Shown in pieces: positions 46,771 to 59,089 of a stretch of DNA of 60,494 nucleotides. The stretch is from Chara braunii (taxonomy: Eukaryota; Streptophyta; Charophyceae; Charales; Characeae), in the NCBI GenBank assembly GCA_003427395.1, contig BFEA01000350.1:1094785-1155278 (forward strand), read 5' to 3'. A model generated the notes under the pieces. It worked only from the letters and a program-made list of their open reading frames with translations, did no database searches and was not told the origin of the DNA. The stretch's first letter is position 1, and each line of letters opens with the position of its first letter. The translations under genes were made by a program, and so were the position numbers.

Positions 46771-48105
46771 GGCTCAAGAATATAACCAAGGTTTGAAACG
46801 GACAACCATTATGTGAGAAGTGAACACAAACTACACTAGTTCAAAACGCAAGCTTAGAGCAAGGATCATCTTTGACAGAACCGGATCACCACTTACTATC
46901 ATGTGACTGAAAGCAAGAGTCTAACAAGGTCAAACACAAAGATTTGAACAAAGATCTATTCATGGAAGAATCGGAACACTACTAAAGTGAGTGAAAACAA
47001 TAGTCTAAGTCGGCCAGATCACCAAGGTCGAACCAAAGGTCATTCATGAAAGAAGCGGTGCACTTCCTACTAGTGTGTAAGTGAAAGGCATGAGATGTAG
47101 CAGGCTAGATCACCAAGATTGGATCGAACATCATCTTTGAAAGAAGCGGGGCACTATCTACTAGTGTGTGAGTGAAAAACATGAGTGTGAGTAGGCTAAC
47201 TCACCAAGATTGCATCAAAGATCATTCATGGAAGTAGCGGTGCACTACCTAGTAGTGTGTGATTGAAAAACAAAAGTTTGCGTAACCCAAATCACAAGTA
47301 TCCAACATGAGATCATCTATAGAAGAATCGGAGTACTACCTACTAGTGTGTGAGTGAAAAACAAGAGCTTGAGTAACCCAAAGCAGAAGTATCCAACATG
47401 AGATCATCCATAGAAGAGTCGGAACACTACCTACTGGTGTGTGAGTGAAAAACAAGAGCTTGAGTAACCCAAATCACAAGCATCCAACATGAGATCATCC
47501 ATAGAAAAATCGAAGCACTACCTACTAGTGTGTGGTTGAAATGCAAGAATTACACTAAGCTATCTCACATGATTTGAGCAAGAGATCATCCATGGAAGAA
47601 TCGAAGGATCTCCAATTAGTGTGTGAGTGAAATGCAAGAGTTACACTAGGCTATCTCATAAGATTTGAGCAAGAGATGATCCATGGAAGAATCGGAAGAT
47701 CTCCTACTCGCATGTGAGTGAAAAACAAGAGTTTGAGTAGTACAAATCACAAGTATCCAACAAGAGATCATCCATAGAAGAATCGGAGCACTACCTAAAA
47801 GTGTGTGAGTGAAAAACAAGAGTTTGAGTAGCCCGAATCACAAGTATCCAACAAGAGATCATCCATAGAAGAATCGGAGCACTACCTACTAGTATGTGAG
47901 TGAAAAACAAGAGTTTGAGTAGCCCAAATCACAAGTCTCCAACATGAGATCATCCATAGAAGAATCGGAGCACTACCTACTAGTATGTGAGTGAAAAATA
48001 AGAGTTTGAGTAACCCAAATCACAAGTATCCAACAAGAGATCATCCATAGAAGAATCGGAGCACTACCTACTAGTGTGTGAGTGGAAAATAAGAGTTTGA
48101 GTATC
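46770..48105 (+). repeat. type B satellite array in right LTR
   Basis: About 15 monomers, roughly 1 kb shorter than the type B array in the left LTR. The same A-to-B intermediate monomers occur at the junction (46770-47010), so the two arrays share descent. Confidence 0.9.
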
Positions 48106-48367
48106 CCAATAAGAAGAAGAAAATGAAAAAGAAGAAGGAGAAGAAGAAGAAGATGAAGAATAAGGAGAAGAAGAGGAAGAAGAAGAAGAAGGGTAACGAG
48201 AAGAAGAGGAAGAGAAAAAAGAAGGAAAAGAAGAAGAAGAATAAGAAGGAGACGAAGAAAAAAAAAANNNNNNNNNNNNNNNNNNNNNNNNNNNNNNNNN
48301 NNNNNNNNNNNNNNNNNNNNNNNNNNNNNNNNNNNNNNNNNNNNNNNNNNNNNNNNNNNNNNNNNNN

Positions 48368-48414
<47 letters not shown>

Positions 48415-48455
48415 CGAAGAAGAACAAGATGAAGAAGAAGAAGATAAAGAAGAAG
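48106..48455 (+). repeat. GAA-rich tract with 100-N gap
   Basis: Purine-only GAA/GGA sequence with exactly 100 N at 48268-48367, which is a placeholder gap. It sits at the position equivalent to the single-N join at 19612. Confidence 0.95.
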
Positions 48456-51400
48456 ATGCATCCTCTTTCTTCCACTCACCTTGTTGATGTTTTGGAGATG
48501 GAGTCTCAATCTTGATGAGGGTTTCTTTCTCATTGCACAACTCCTCCTTGGCTATGCCTCCCTCCTTCTTCAAGTTTCTCTCCTTCCTCTCTCACTTCTC
48601 TCCAAGTTACCTCAAGCGCCCATCACCATGGTTGTGGAGTGCTTCCCTCTAGGAGGGGTAATGAGACTCCCTGTAGCCTCTCTTTGTTCCTCACACCCTG
48701 GGGGGGGCTATGGCGGATCACTCCCCTAGTGCCAGCCTCACTACCCGTAGTCTCTAAAGCTCCTCTCCCTTGCTCATGACCTCTATGAAGCTCCTTAACT
48801 GGCATAGGTTCCCCTTTCCTCTCTCCAAGTGAAAACGTGCTCTCATGAGCTCACTTGGTCAGCATGGGCACTCCTCATGCAATTGTGAATGTGGCGGACT
48901 GAATTCCCTGCTTGTATAGGCTGAAATCAGCAGTCCAGCCAGCCCATGAGCCTCCCCATGTGCCTTGAGGTGAAAATTACACCACTAGGCCCTTCCGGAG
49001 ATACGCGGGCCTCTTTTTGGCCAAGTACATGCAATCCCAGTGGTTGGTACCAACTCGGATTGCCTCTTGGCCTACTTCAGCCTCCTTTTCACCTCTCAAA
49101 TGCTGCCCCCTTGGGCCCTAATGCCCAAGGGACAATTTTACTTGAGAGAAAAAGGCCAAACGAACTTTTTTCTCAATTTTTTCAGTTTGTACCCCATTTT
49201 TGGTAGGCCGAGATATTTTTTCATGCAGCGGCACATTTTCAGCCTTGGATCTGGCTGAGATTCAAGACCAACAATATTCCTTGCCTCCCCCAAGTAGCCC
49301 TTGCTTCAATTTTGAGCCCCTAAGTCCACTTGTTCAATTTTTGGTGCATCTGGCTCTCTTTTTGGGCCAAATGCACAGTTTTGTCATTTTTTCCTCTTTT
49401 GTTTTTTTCCATTTTGGGCCGCCACATCATTCCGAAGCTAGCCGTTCTGAGCTGGCCCACAAAAAACGACTAGTTTCTCTCCACCATGAGATCTGATCTC
49501 AAATCCATGGTCCAAAAGAAAATCGGTCATTTTCTTTTTGCATTTTCTTTCTTTTTTTCCTTTTTAATCCAGATTTTATTGAGATATGGCCCAAAGGGTC
49601 ATATCTCTACAATCCGGATTGCCCTCCTTCATTCTAGGAGGGATGAAGTCACAGTTGGGACCTTTCAGTCCCTACTGTGCAGGTCCCAATAGGCCGACAC
49701 ACTCTCCTCCACTCTTTTCTCCCGTTTTGTCTCATTCTCCGTTATTTTTCTCTCATTTTTTCTTCTTTTCGTTTTATTTCAGTTGTGGCAAGTGTCAAAT
49801 TGTTGTGCAACCTCTTTCTAGGCCCTAGAGCCTCATTCAAGGTCAGATTCATAGCTGGTACTTGATCGTTATATATCGGATTTCAACCATGGCACCCCCA
49901 TGCTTCTAGAGGACTCCACTTTGCCTCCATTTGTCCAATTTTGAGTTCCCTTTGTTCCGATTTTTTAAGGGCAGTCTTTTTCTCATGTTGAGCCTCTCAA
50001 GACTCTATTTTCTTATGCCTAGCTAGTCCAAGATATTTCGGACTGTTGGGCAACTCTCCCAACATTATCTTACTTTTCTTTCTCCCTATGACTCTCCCAC
50101 TTACCCTCACTAGTGTTAGCACTAGTGGTGCTAATATTTCCCACCGTTTAGATCCTCGATCTCGACAGTGTCGTTTGTTTGCACAATTATTCTTTGTGCT
50201 TGCTCATGGTTCCCTTGGGACATCCCAAGTCCCCGCACTTTTCTCTCAACTAGATCCATTTTTTTGTCTCGCCGGCGGTTCCGGTGACGCGCGTCCCGTT
50301 TTTCGACTTTTATTATTTGGGCCCACTTGGTCTCCGACAACCTTCCAGATGGTGTCCTATTTTTATTTTTGGGGCCTCCTTGCCCTTGGTGGTTCCATCA
50401 TCTCAACATGTGTGCCGATTTTTATAGGCCGTGAGATCTCATCTCATGGTTGCCGTTTACCGTCTTTACTTGCCTCATGCCGAAATCGCTTCTTTCTAGC
50501 CTTCCGGGCTTGCCGTGGCTAATTTTCCTTTATCCTAGGCACCCCTATGCAGTCCGTTATTTCTCGGACTGCAGTCATAACCATTTTTCTAGTCCCACAA
50601 CCCCACAACTTGCCCCATGCCAAAAGAAAATGAAGCGTTACATTTTTAAGTGCATCCGGGCTCAATATTGGCTCTGGATGCACATAGAACATGTGTTTTC
50701 CCTCCCCCATTCAATCCGTTGCAACTCGGACTGCAATAGGGGTCGATTTCCTAGCCCCAATATCCCACAACTAGCCCCTACTCAAAAGAAAAAGAAACGG
50801 TCGATTCCTCAGTGCATTCGGATTTGATTTTGACTCCGGATGCATCAAAAACATGTGTTTCTCCTCCCCCATGTAATCCGTTTTATTTTGGTTGCATAGG
50901 GCTTTGGTTTTCTTTGATTTTCTATGCAAAAATCAAAGAAAATCAAAGTCCTTTGTAACCGTCATATTCCAGAATGAATCTGATCATAGATGAATTTCCC
51001 CAAGTGACCGTTTTTTACCGTTAAGGCCTTTTTCTCTTTTCTTTTCTTTTCTCTTTTCCTTTCATTTCTTTTTCCTCCTTTCTTGGGCAGTAGGGACCTG
51101 CCAGTCCCTATTTGTGGTAGTCCCCACTGACGACCAACTCACTCACTCCCTCTCACCCTTTTCGTCTTATTCTCCCACATTTTTTTTTTAGTATGTCAAG
51201 TGTCAGGTGGCCGTTGAAGCCGTTTTCTAGCCTCTTCCTCTTAGTTTTAGCCCTTCCTATGCTCAAGGTGCAGTCCGTTATATCTCGGACTGCAATGATG
51301 ATCCTCTCATGCCCATGGGAACCTTCTTTTACTCCTATTTTTCTCCCACAGTGGCCCTTCTTATTCCGATTTTCTCCCGGAGGCTCATTTTTCACATGGG

Positions 51401-52079
51401 GTCTCGTTTGACTCCATTTTTTTGAGAGAGGCTAATCCGAGATTTTTCGGATTGCTCCCACACCTCCCACTTCAAGTTTCTTTACTTTTTCTTTTCCTTT
51501 TGACCTTCCCGTTTGCTACCGCTAGTGCTTGCACTAGTGGTGCTAATATTCTTTGCCATCAAGGTGTCGATCTTGACGGTGCACCTTACCTTTATCATTT
51601 TTCCTTATGCGGTGTCGCCGTTTTTTCTTGAGATGTTTATATGTCCCCGCCACTTGTCCCATCGGTGGTCCCCGACACTTAGTCCCGCCGGTGGTTCCCG
51701 ACACTTAGTCCCGCCGGTGGTCCCCGACACGACACTTAGTCCCGCCGGTGGTCCCCGACACTTAGTCCCGCCGGTGGTATGGTCCCCGACACTTAGTCCC
51801 GCCGGTGGTCCCCGACACTTAGTCCCGCCGGTGGTCCCCGACACATTTCGCCCCGGATGCTATCATTTTCCCTTAGTCCCACGTGGCCCCGGGTGCCTTT
51901 CCCCGAGGTGTCCCACGCCCCTTGGGCGTTTTGCCGCCCCACGGTGACCCCTTTCCCTTGTCTTTCTTGCGCCTTGCACGCGCCCGTTCCTTTGGTCGCG
52001 GGACCTTCAACCCGAGGCTCCCGTAGGTGACCCCCATATTGGGCCTTCGTTCTCCAGTTTCCCATGGCCTCCAGGCCGT
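48456..52079. repeat. hairpin-rich segment of right LTR
   Basis: Collinear with 19906-23437 in the left LTR, with the same AGTCCG...CGGACT and GCATCCGG...CCGGATGC stem-loops (50540-50890) and a 26-bp minisatellite at 51640-51845. No gene. Confidence 0.8.
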
Positions 52080-55000
52080 TGTCGGGACTGGTGGGTCCCG
52101 AATAAGATCCCGTCACTCGAGAGACTGTATATGGCAGATTTGTGCACAACAGAGAAAACCGGAGGCAAGAAGGACGAGAAGTGTTCAAGTACTGGTATAA
52201 GGGGCATGAAGGCTGCCCGGGGTGTCGGGGCCATGAGACCATGATAGGAGTAGCGGAAGGGCAAGCGGCAAGGGACCGCAAGAAAATAGTCAAGGAGGCC
52301 GCTCCCCTGGAAAAGGAAAGAGACCGCCGAGAAAAGTAATGTCATGGGGCACGCGCCGCAAGGAAGAAAGAAGGGAGAGGGATAGTAAGGCAGCGGCGTG
52401 TGAAGTCGTAATCCGGGCCAGAGGGGCCACGGGGATGCAACGTCAAGAAGACCAAGGGGTCACGGGCCAAGTAAGAACCCTTGTCCGAAGGGGACGGTGC
52501 ACGGGACACGAGAAGGACGAGAGAAGGAGGCCGCCGTAAGGCAAAAAAATAACAAAGGTACCGGGGACCATCGGCGGGACAAAGTGCCGACGGGACCACC
52601 GGCAGGACAAGTACCGGCGGGACCACCGACGGAACAAGTATCGGCGGGACCGCTAGCGGGACTAGTGTCGGGGACTAGTGTGGGACAAGTGGCGGGGACC
52701 TGTGACGTCCCAAGGAAAAATCGTGGCGCGGCATGTGGTGCAAATAATTAAAGCAAGTTGCACCGTCAAGATCGAAGATCTTGTCGGGCAAAAATATGAA
52801 CATCACTAGTGGGAGCAAGTGGGAAGGTCAAAAGAAAAATAAAAAGCAACGAAACAAGTGGCGGGAGGCATGAGAGCAATCCAAAAAATCTCGAATTGAC
52901 CTCCCCCTAGAAAATAGAGTCCGGAGGCCTCCAGGAGAAAATCGAAGTATGGGGCCCTACCGTTTGGAAGAGGGAGAGGCAAACGGAGACTCCCAAGGGC
53001 ATGGAAGGGCTAAAACTAAGAGGAAGGGCCTAAAAAAAGGCCTTAACGGTCACTTGACACTTGGCATGCAAATAAAAAGAAAGAAAAGAAAAAAAAAATG
53101 TGGGAGAGTAAGACAAAAAGAGTGAGAGGGAGTGAGTGAGTTGGCCGTCAGTAGGGACTGCCACAAGAAGGGACTAGCAGATCCCTACTGTCCAAGAAAG
53201 GAGGAAAAAAAAATGAAAAAAAAAAAAATGAAAAAAATGGCCTTAACGGCTAGTTGACACTTGGCATGCAAAAAAGAAAAAGAAAAATAAAAAGAGAAAA
53301 ATAAAAATAAAAAGAAAATGGGAAGTGGGAGAAGATAAGTGAGCAGGCTGTCAGTTGGGACTGCAGCAAGTAGGGACTGACAAGTCCCTACTATGCACAA
53401 GTAAGAGAAAAGAAAAAGAAAAAGAAAAGAAAAGAAAAAAAAAAGAAAAAGGGAGAAGTCAAAAGGGCACTAACGGCAAAAAACGACCACCTAGGGAGGG
53501 CATTTGGGACCAGATTCATTCTGACATATGACGGTTACAAAAGACTTTGATTTCTTTGAATTATGCAAAGAAAATCAAAGAAAATCAAGGCCTCCTGCAA
53601 CCGAAAAATAACGGATTACATGGAAGAGGCCAAACACATGTTTTAGGTGCACCGGGAATCAAAATGGAGACCGGATGCATTTGGAAGTTGGCCGTTTCTC
53701 TTTCTTTTAACTTGGGGCTAGTTGTGGGGCTTTGAGATAAGGAAAATAGCCCCCACTGCAGTCCGAGTTGCAACAGACAGCATGGGGAGGGGCAAACACA
53801 AGTTTTAGGTGCTTCGGGAGCTAAAATTGAGTCCGGGTGCCCTTAGAAAATTAACGCTTCATTTCCTTTTGGCTTAAGGCATGAGGTGGGGCTGTGGGAC
53901 TAGAAAATTGGTTGTGGCTGCAGTCCGAGAAATAACGGACTGCATGGGGATGCCTAGGCCAAGGAAAAATGAGCCGCGGCGCGCCCAAAAGGCTAGAAAA
54001 CGGCACCGTAGGCATAAGGGATTGTAATGGCAAATGGTGACGGCAAGGCAGGGGTCCCGCGGCCAAAAGAATAATCGGCATACTTGAGGCACGTGGGAGT
54101 AATGAAATGGGACCGTCGGGGACATGAGAAGTCCCAAATAAAAATTGGGCACCAACCGGGATGACACCGGAGACTAAGTGGGCCCAAATAACAAAAGTCG
54201 AAAAAATGAGACACGCGCCGCGCCCAAAAGGCTAGAAAACGGCACCGTAGGCATAAGGGATTGTAATGGCAAATGGTGACGGCAAGGCGGGGGTCCCGCG
54301 GCCGAAAGAATAATCGGCATACTTGAGGCACGTGGGAGTAATGAAATGGGACCGCCGGAGACATGAGAAGTCCGAAATAAAAATTGGGCACCAACCGGGA
54401 TGACGCCGGAGACTAAGTGGGCCCAAATAACAAAAGTCGAAAAAATGAGACACGCGCCGGCAGCACCTTCGGCAGGGCAACAAAAATAAAATGAGACCAG
54501 TACGGGAGAGCGACGGGGACTTGAGGTGTCCCAAGGAATAACCATAAGGCAATGTGGGGAGTGGTTGCGCGAAGCCAACGGCGCCGTCAAGATCGGAGAT
54601 CTTGACGGTGGAAAATATTAGCACCACTAGCGTAAGTACTAATGGGGGGCCAAGCGGGAGGCATAACGGTAAAAAAAAAAAAAGAAATCGAGGTTGAGAG
54701 GGCTGCCTAGCAGTCCGAGGTATTTCGGACTAGCTAGGCATGAGAAAATGAAGCTCCAAGAGCCCCAACGTGAAAAATAGACTGCCCATGAAAAATCGGA
54801 GCAAAGAGGGTTCAAAATTGGAGAAACGGCGACAAAATGGAGCCCCCTAGGCGCGTGGGAGGGTCATTTTTGAAGTCCGGGATGTAACGGCCAACAGCCG
54901 GCTATGAACGGTCATGAACCTAGCCATGAATGAGGTTCCAAGGCCTAGAAAGAGAGTGCGTAGCTGTTTGACACTTGTCACAGCAAAAATAAAAGAAAAA

Positions 55001-56283
55001 TAAAAGAAAAAGAAGAGAAAATAAAGTGAGAATGAGACAAAACGGGAGAAATGGGTAGAGGAAAATATGTCGGCTCATTGGGACTGTTGCAGTAGGGACT
55101 GGAAGGTCCCAATGATGACCTCACCCCTCCTAGATCCAAGGAGGGCATCCCGGATTGCAGAGATATGACCCCTAGGGCATATCTCCGCAATACCTGAATT
55201 AAAAAGGACAAAAATGAGAGAAAGTGCAAAAAGAAAAAGGCCGGTTTTCTTTTGGGCCATGGATCTGAGATCAGATCTCATGGTGAAGAGGAAATAGCCG
55301 TTTTTTGTGGGTCAGCTCAAAACGGCTAGCTCCGGAATGAGGTGGCAGCCCAAAATGGAAAGAAACAAAAGAGGGAAAAAGTTGGAACTGTGCATTTGGC
55401 CCAAAAAGAGAGCCAGATGCACCAAAAATTGAAAAATCGAGCTTTATAGGCTCAAATTTGAAGCAAGGACCACCATGGGGTAGCTCGGAATAATGGGGGC
55501 CTTGGATTTCAACCTGATCCAAGGCTGAAAATGTGCCGCCACATGGAAAAATGCTCCGGCCTACCCAAGGGAGACCGAAACTTGAAAAAATCGAGAAAAA
55601 GACCCACTATGCCTTTTTCTCTCAAGTGGGGTACCCTTTGGACCTTGGACTCAAGGGGGCAACATTTTTCAAGAGGTAAGAGGCTGGAAAAAGGCCAAAG
55701 GGGCAGGCTGAGTTGGTACCAACCAATCGGACTGCATGAACCTGACCAAAAAGAGACTCAGGTGCCCCCGGAGAGACCTAGTGGTAAAAATTGGTCATGG
55801 GGGTACCTCGGTTCACTATGGGGCACATGGAGAGGCCCATGGGCTGGCCGTACTGCTGTTCCCAGCCTACATAAGCTGAGGATTCAGTCCGCCACATTCA
55901 CATTTGCATGAGGAGTGCCCATGCTGCCCGAATGAGCCCATGAGAGCTCTACACTCACTTGGACTGAAGGGAGGGGAACCCCTGCCAGTTTGGGAGTGTA
56001 GGAGAGACTATGAGCTAGTGTGTAGGAGCCTACAGGCTAGTGGTAGCGGGAAAGGTGATCCGCCATAGCTCCCAGGCTAGTGAGGAAGAAGGCAAGGCTA
56101 AGAGAAGTCCCGTTAGCCCTCCTAGAGGGGAGGACTCCATAACCATAGTGATAGGAGTTTGTGGCAACTTGTGAGGAGGAGAGAGAGGAAGAAGAAGGGC
56201 TTGGAGAGAAAGGAAACCATAGCCAAGTAGGGAGGAGCTTCATCAAGAGTTGAGATATCAGTCTCAAGACTAAGGAGAGGTGA
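52080..56283 (+). mobile_element. start of a related LTR in opposite orientation
   Basis: It begins TGTCGGGACTGG at 52080 and is the reverse complement of the hairpin-rich segment of the other LTRs, more diverged than those two are from each other. It includes the terminal hairpin, the 26-bp minisatellite (52560-52700) and the stem-loops. A 239-base tandem duplication lies at 53981-54458, and a duplication of about 200 bases at 53040-53400. It is best read as the 5' LTR of a plus-strand element nested in the right LTR. GCCGT at 52075-52079 may be its target duplication. Confidence 0.7.
53981..54458 (+). repeat. 239-bp tandem duplication
   Basis: Two nearly identical 239-base units (starting at 53981 and 54220, GCGCCCAAAAGGCTAG). 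The near identity suggests a recent event. The other LTR copies have a single unit. Confidence 0.9.
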
Positions 56284-56410
56284 GTGGAGAAATTCTTCTT
56301 CTTCCTCTTCCTCTTCTTCTCCTTCCTCTTCTTATTCTTCTTCTTCTCCATCTTTTTTTTTTTTTTTCTTCTTCTTCTTATTTCTCTCCTTCTCATTGCT
56401 CTTCCTTTTA

Positions 56411-56457
<47 letters not shown>

Positions 56458-56485
56458 CTTCCTCCCTCCTTCTTTTTTTCTCCTC
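56284..56485 (+). repeat. TTC/poly-T tract of the inverted LTR
   Basis: The reverse-complement counterpart of the GAA tracts at 19480 and 48106, ending in a long poly-T run (about 56413-56458). Confidence 0.9.
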
Positions 56486-56499
56486 ATCCTCCATGGATG

Positions 56500-58310
56500 T
56501 CTTCCAAGGATTAGGATAGCTAGTAGGGGACTCTTGGCTACTGATAGGCTCTCTATTGTCGATTTTTCCACTCCTATGTAAATCGCTAGTTTTCCCCTTG
56601 TGTGTGTGAACTCAAAAGTGTTGTTTTCTCCCTTTCTCTCCATGTCTCACTTGATTCTCCACTTGGGAGTAATTCGCTACTTCAATCTTGGTGTAATCTA
56701 GTGTTTTTGTAGTGTAGAGTGCTTGCATTATCAATTTTTCCACTCCTATGCAAATCGCTACTTTTCCCCTTGTCTGTGTGAGCTCAAAAATGTTGTTTTC
56801 TGTCTTTCTCCCCATGTTTCTCTTGATTCTTCACTTGGGAGTAATTCGCTACTTCAATCTTGGTGTAATCTAGTGTTCTTGTAGTATAGAGTGCTTGCAT
56901 TATCCATTTTTTCACTCCTATGTAAATCGTTACTTTTCTCCTTCTGTGTGTGAGCTCAAATGTGTTGTTTTCTCACTTTTTCTTCATGTTTCACATGATT
57001 CTTCACTTGGGAGTAATTCGCTGCTTCAATTTTGGTGTAATCTAGGGTTCTTGTAGTATAGAGTATTTGCATGGTCCATTTTTCCACTCCTATGTAAATC
57101 ACTACTTTTCCCCTTACGTGTGTGAACTCAAATGTGTTATTTTCTCACTTTTTCTCCATGTTTCACACGATTTCTCACTTGGGAGTAATTCGCTGCTTCA
57201 ATCTTAGTGTAATCTTTTGTTTTTGTAGTATAGAGTGCTTGCATTGTCCATTTTTCCACTCCTATGTAATCGCTACTTTTTGTGTGTGAGCTCACAAGTG
57301 TTGTTTTCTCACTTTCTCTATTTGTTTCACATGATTCTTCACTTGGGAGTAATTCGCTACTTCAATCTTGGTGTAATCTAGTATTCTTATAGTATAGAGT
57401 GTTTGGATTGTCCATTTTTATACTCCTATGTAAATCGTTACTTCTTCCCTTGTGTGTGTGAGCTGAAATGTGTTGTTGTCTCACTTTATCTCCAAGTTTC
57501 ACTTGATTTTTCACTTGGGAGTAATTCGCTACTTCAATCTTGGTGTAATCTAGTATTCTTGTAGTGTAGAGTGCTTGCATCGTCAATTTTTCTACTCCTA
57601 TGTAAATCGCTACTTTTTCCCTTGTGTGTGTGAGCTCAAATGTGTTGTTTTCTCACTTTCTCTCCATGTTTCACACGATTCTTCTCTTAGGAGTAATTTG
57701 CTACTTCAATCTTGGTGTAATCTAGGTTTCTTGTAGCATAGAGTGCTTGCATTATCCATTTTTCCATTCCCATGTAAATCGCTATTTTTCTCTTTGTGTG
57801 TTTTCGCTCAAATGTGTTGTTTTCTCACTTTCTCTCTATGTTTCACATGATGCTTCACTTGCGAGTAATTCGCTACCTCAATCTTGGTGTAATCTAGTGT
57901 TCTTGTAGTATAGAGTGCTTGCATTGTCCATTTTTCCACTCCTATGTAAATCGCTACTTTTCCCCTTGTGTGTGAGCTCAAACGTGTTGTTTTCTCTCTT
58001 TCTCTTTATGTTTCACTTGACTCTTCACTTGGGAGTAATTCGCTACTTCAATCTTGGTGTAATCTAGTGTTCTTGTAGTGTAGGGTGCTTGCATTGTCCA
58101 TTTTTTCACTCCTATGTAAATCGCTACTTTTCCCCTTGTGTGTGTGAGCTCAAATGTGTTGTTTTCTCTCTTTCTCTCCATGTTTCACTTGATTCTTCAC
58201 TTGGGAGTAATTCGTTACTTCAATCTTGGTGGAATCTGGTGTTTTTGTAGTATAGAGTGCTTGCATTGTCCATTTTCTACTCCCAAGTAAATCGCTACTT
58301 TTCCCCTTCT
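56500..58310 (-). repeat. 172-bp dimeric satellite (type C)
   Basis: About ten units of 172 bases (one of 164). On the minus strand each unit has two halves of about 86 bases that share AGTAGCGA.TTAC...AGTG, so the unit is a dimer. One half contains CTAGATTACACCAAGATTGA and GTAGCG, matching CTAGATCACCAAGATTGAA and GTAGCGG of type B. It occupies the same place in this LTR as types A and B do in the others. Confidence 0.85.
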
Positions 58311-59089
58311 GCTCTAGACGGAATACCGCATGATTTCGCCCCCCCCGTGTTCTATTCGAACGCGGTAATTGAGAATGGGGAGAGTGCTGTTTTTCTCAGC
58401 GGATGAAACTCTTGCTGTCAATTCTACTGATGAACTGCTGTAGGACTGTGTTAGCTGCTAGAGTCTGGCTATCGGACTGTCGTTAAGGCAAACAAAGAGG
58501 ATTGACCATTCACCGGCGCGGGACCATCCAAAAACGGTAAGCGAGCTGATGCGGCCCGGGGGCACGACTGCGGCAACGTTGTCAAACCATGGGTATGAGG
58601 GCTGATATTTCTCAGACCTCATATCCTAGGCATAAACAGGCAGCCTGCAGACCCAGCAGGCCATCGGAGTCCGTTTTCTAAAAAAATCAGAAAATGGACT
58701 TCCACAAACTGTTCACCCCGAGACCTGTCGGTGCCCGAAACAGACAACTTGACCCAAACGGCGTCAGAATGAAACCAAAACTTGCAGAGGCCTTTCGTGT
58801 GATACACTGAGAGGGCCCACCGAGTTTTGGAGGATTCTGAGGTCATTTGGGGCAGGAAATACAGACCTGTGTATCCTGATTTTTCACCCTCGGCAACCAG
58901 CAAAAATGGTAAGTTACCGTAACTGGCAAATCTGCAAATTCTGCGATTTTTCAGCCAATTGTGTCTGCTGCAAATCTGTGTTTTCTGCATGTTAGCTGTA
59001 GGTTATGTGTTGTGGAATTGTGTTTTGCCTCCTGGACTAGGGAATACGGCGGACAACGGACCCGGACACTTGGGTTAGGGGGCGGCACG
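58311..59089. other. unassigned sequence after type C satellite
   Basis: No homology that I can see to the single-copy end of the other LTRs (12458-13334), and no gene. The LTR of the nested element may end here, but I could not find a convincing CA end plus primer site. Confidence 0.4.

Larger units (their letters stand above)
41382..52079 (-). mobile_element. 5' LTR of the giant gypsy element, interrupted
   Basis: The right copy of the long direct repeat starts TGTAGGGTCAAA at 41382 and is collinear with 12458-23437. The order is single-copy part (41382-42480), GA microsatellite and degenerate satellite (42481-42900), type A satellite, type B satellite, GAA tract with a gap, and hairpin-rich segment. 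It stops at 52079 in CTCCAGGCCGT, where an LTR in opposite orientation starts. The missing last 330 bases or so should lie outside the window. The 26-bp minisatellite is longer here (51640-51845) than in the left copy. Confidence 0.8.
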
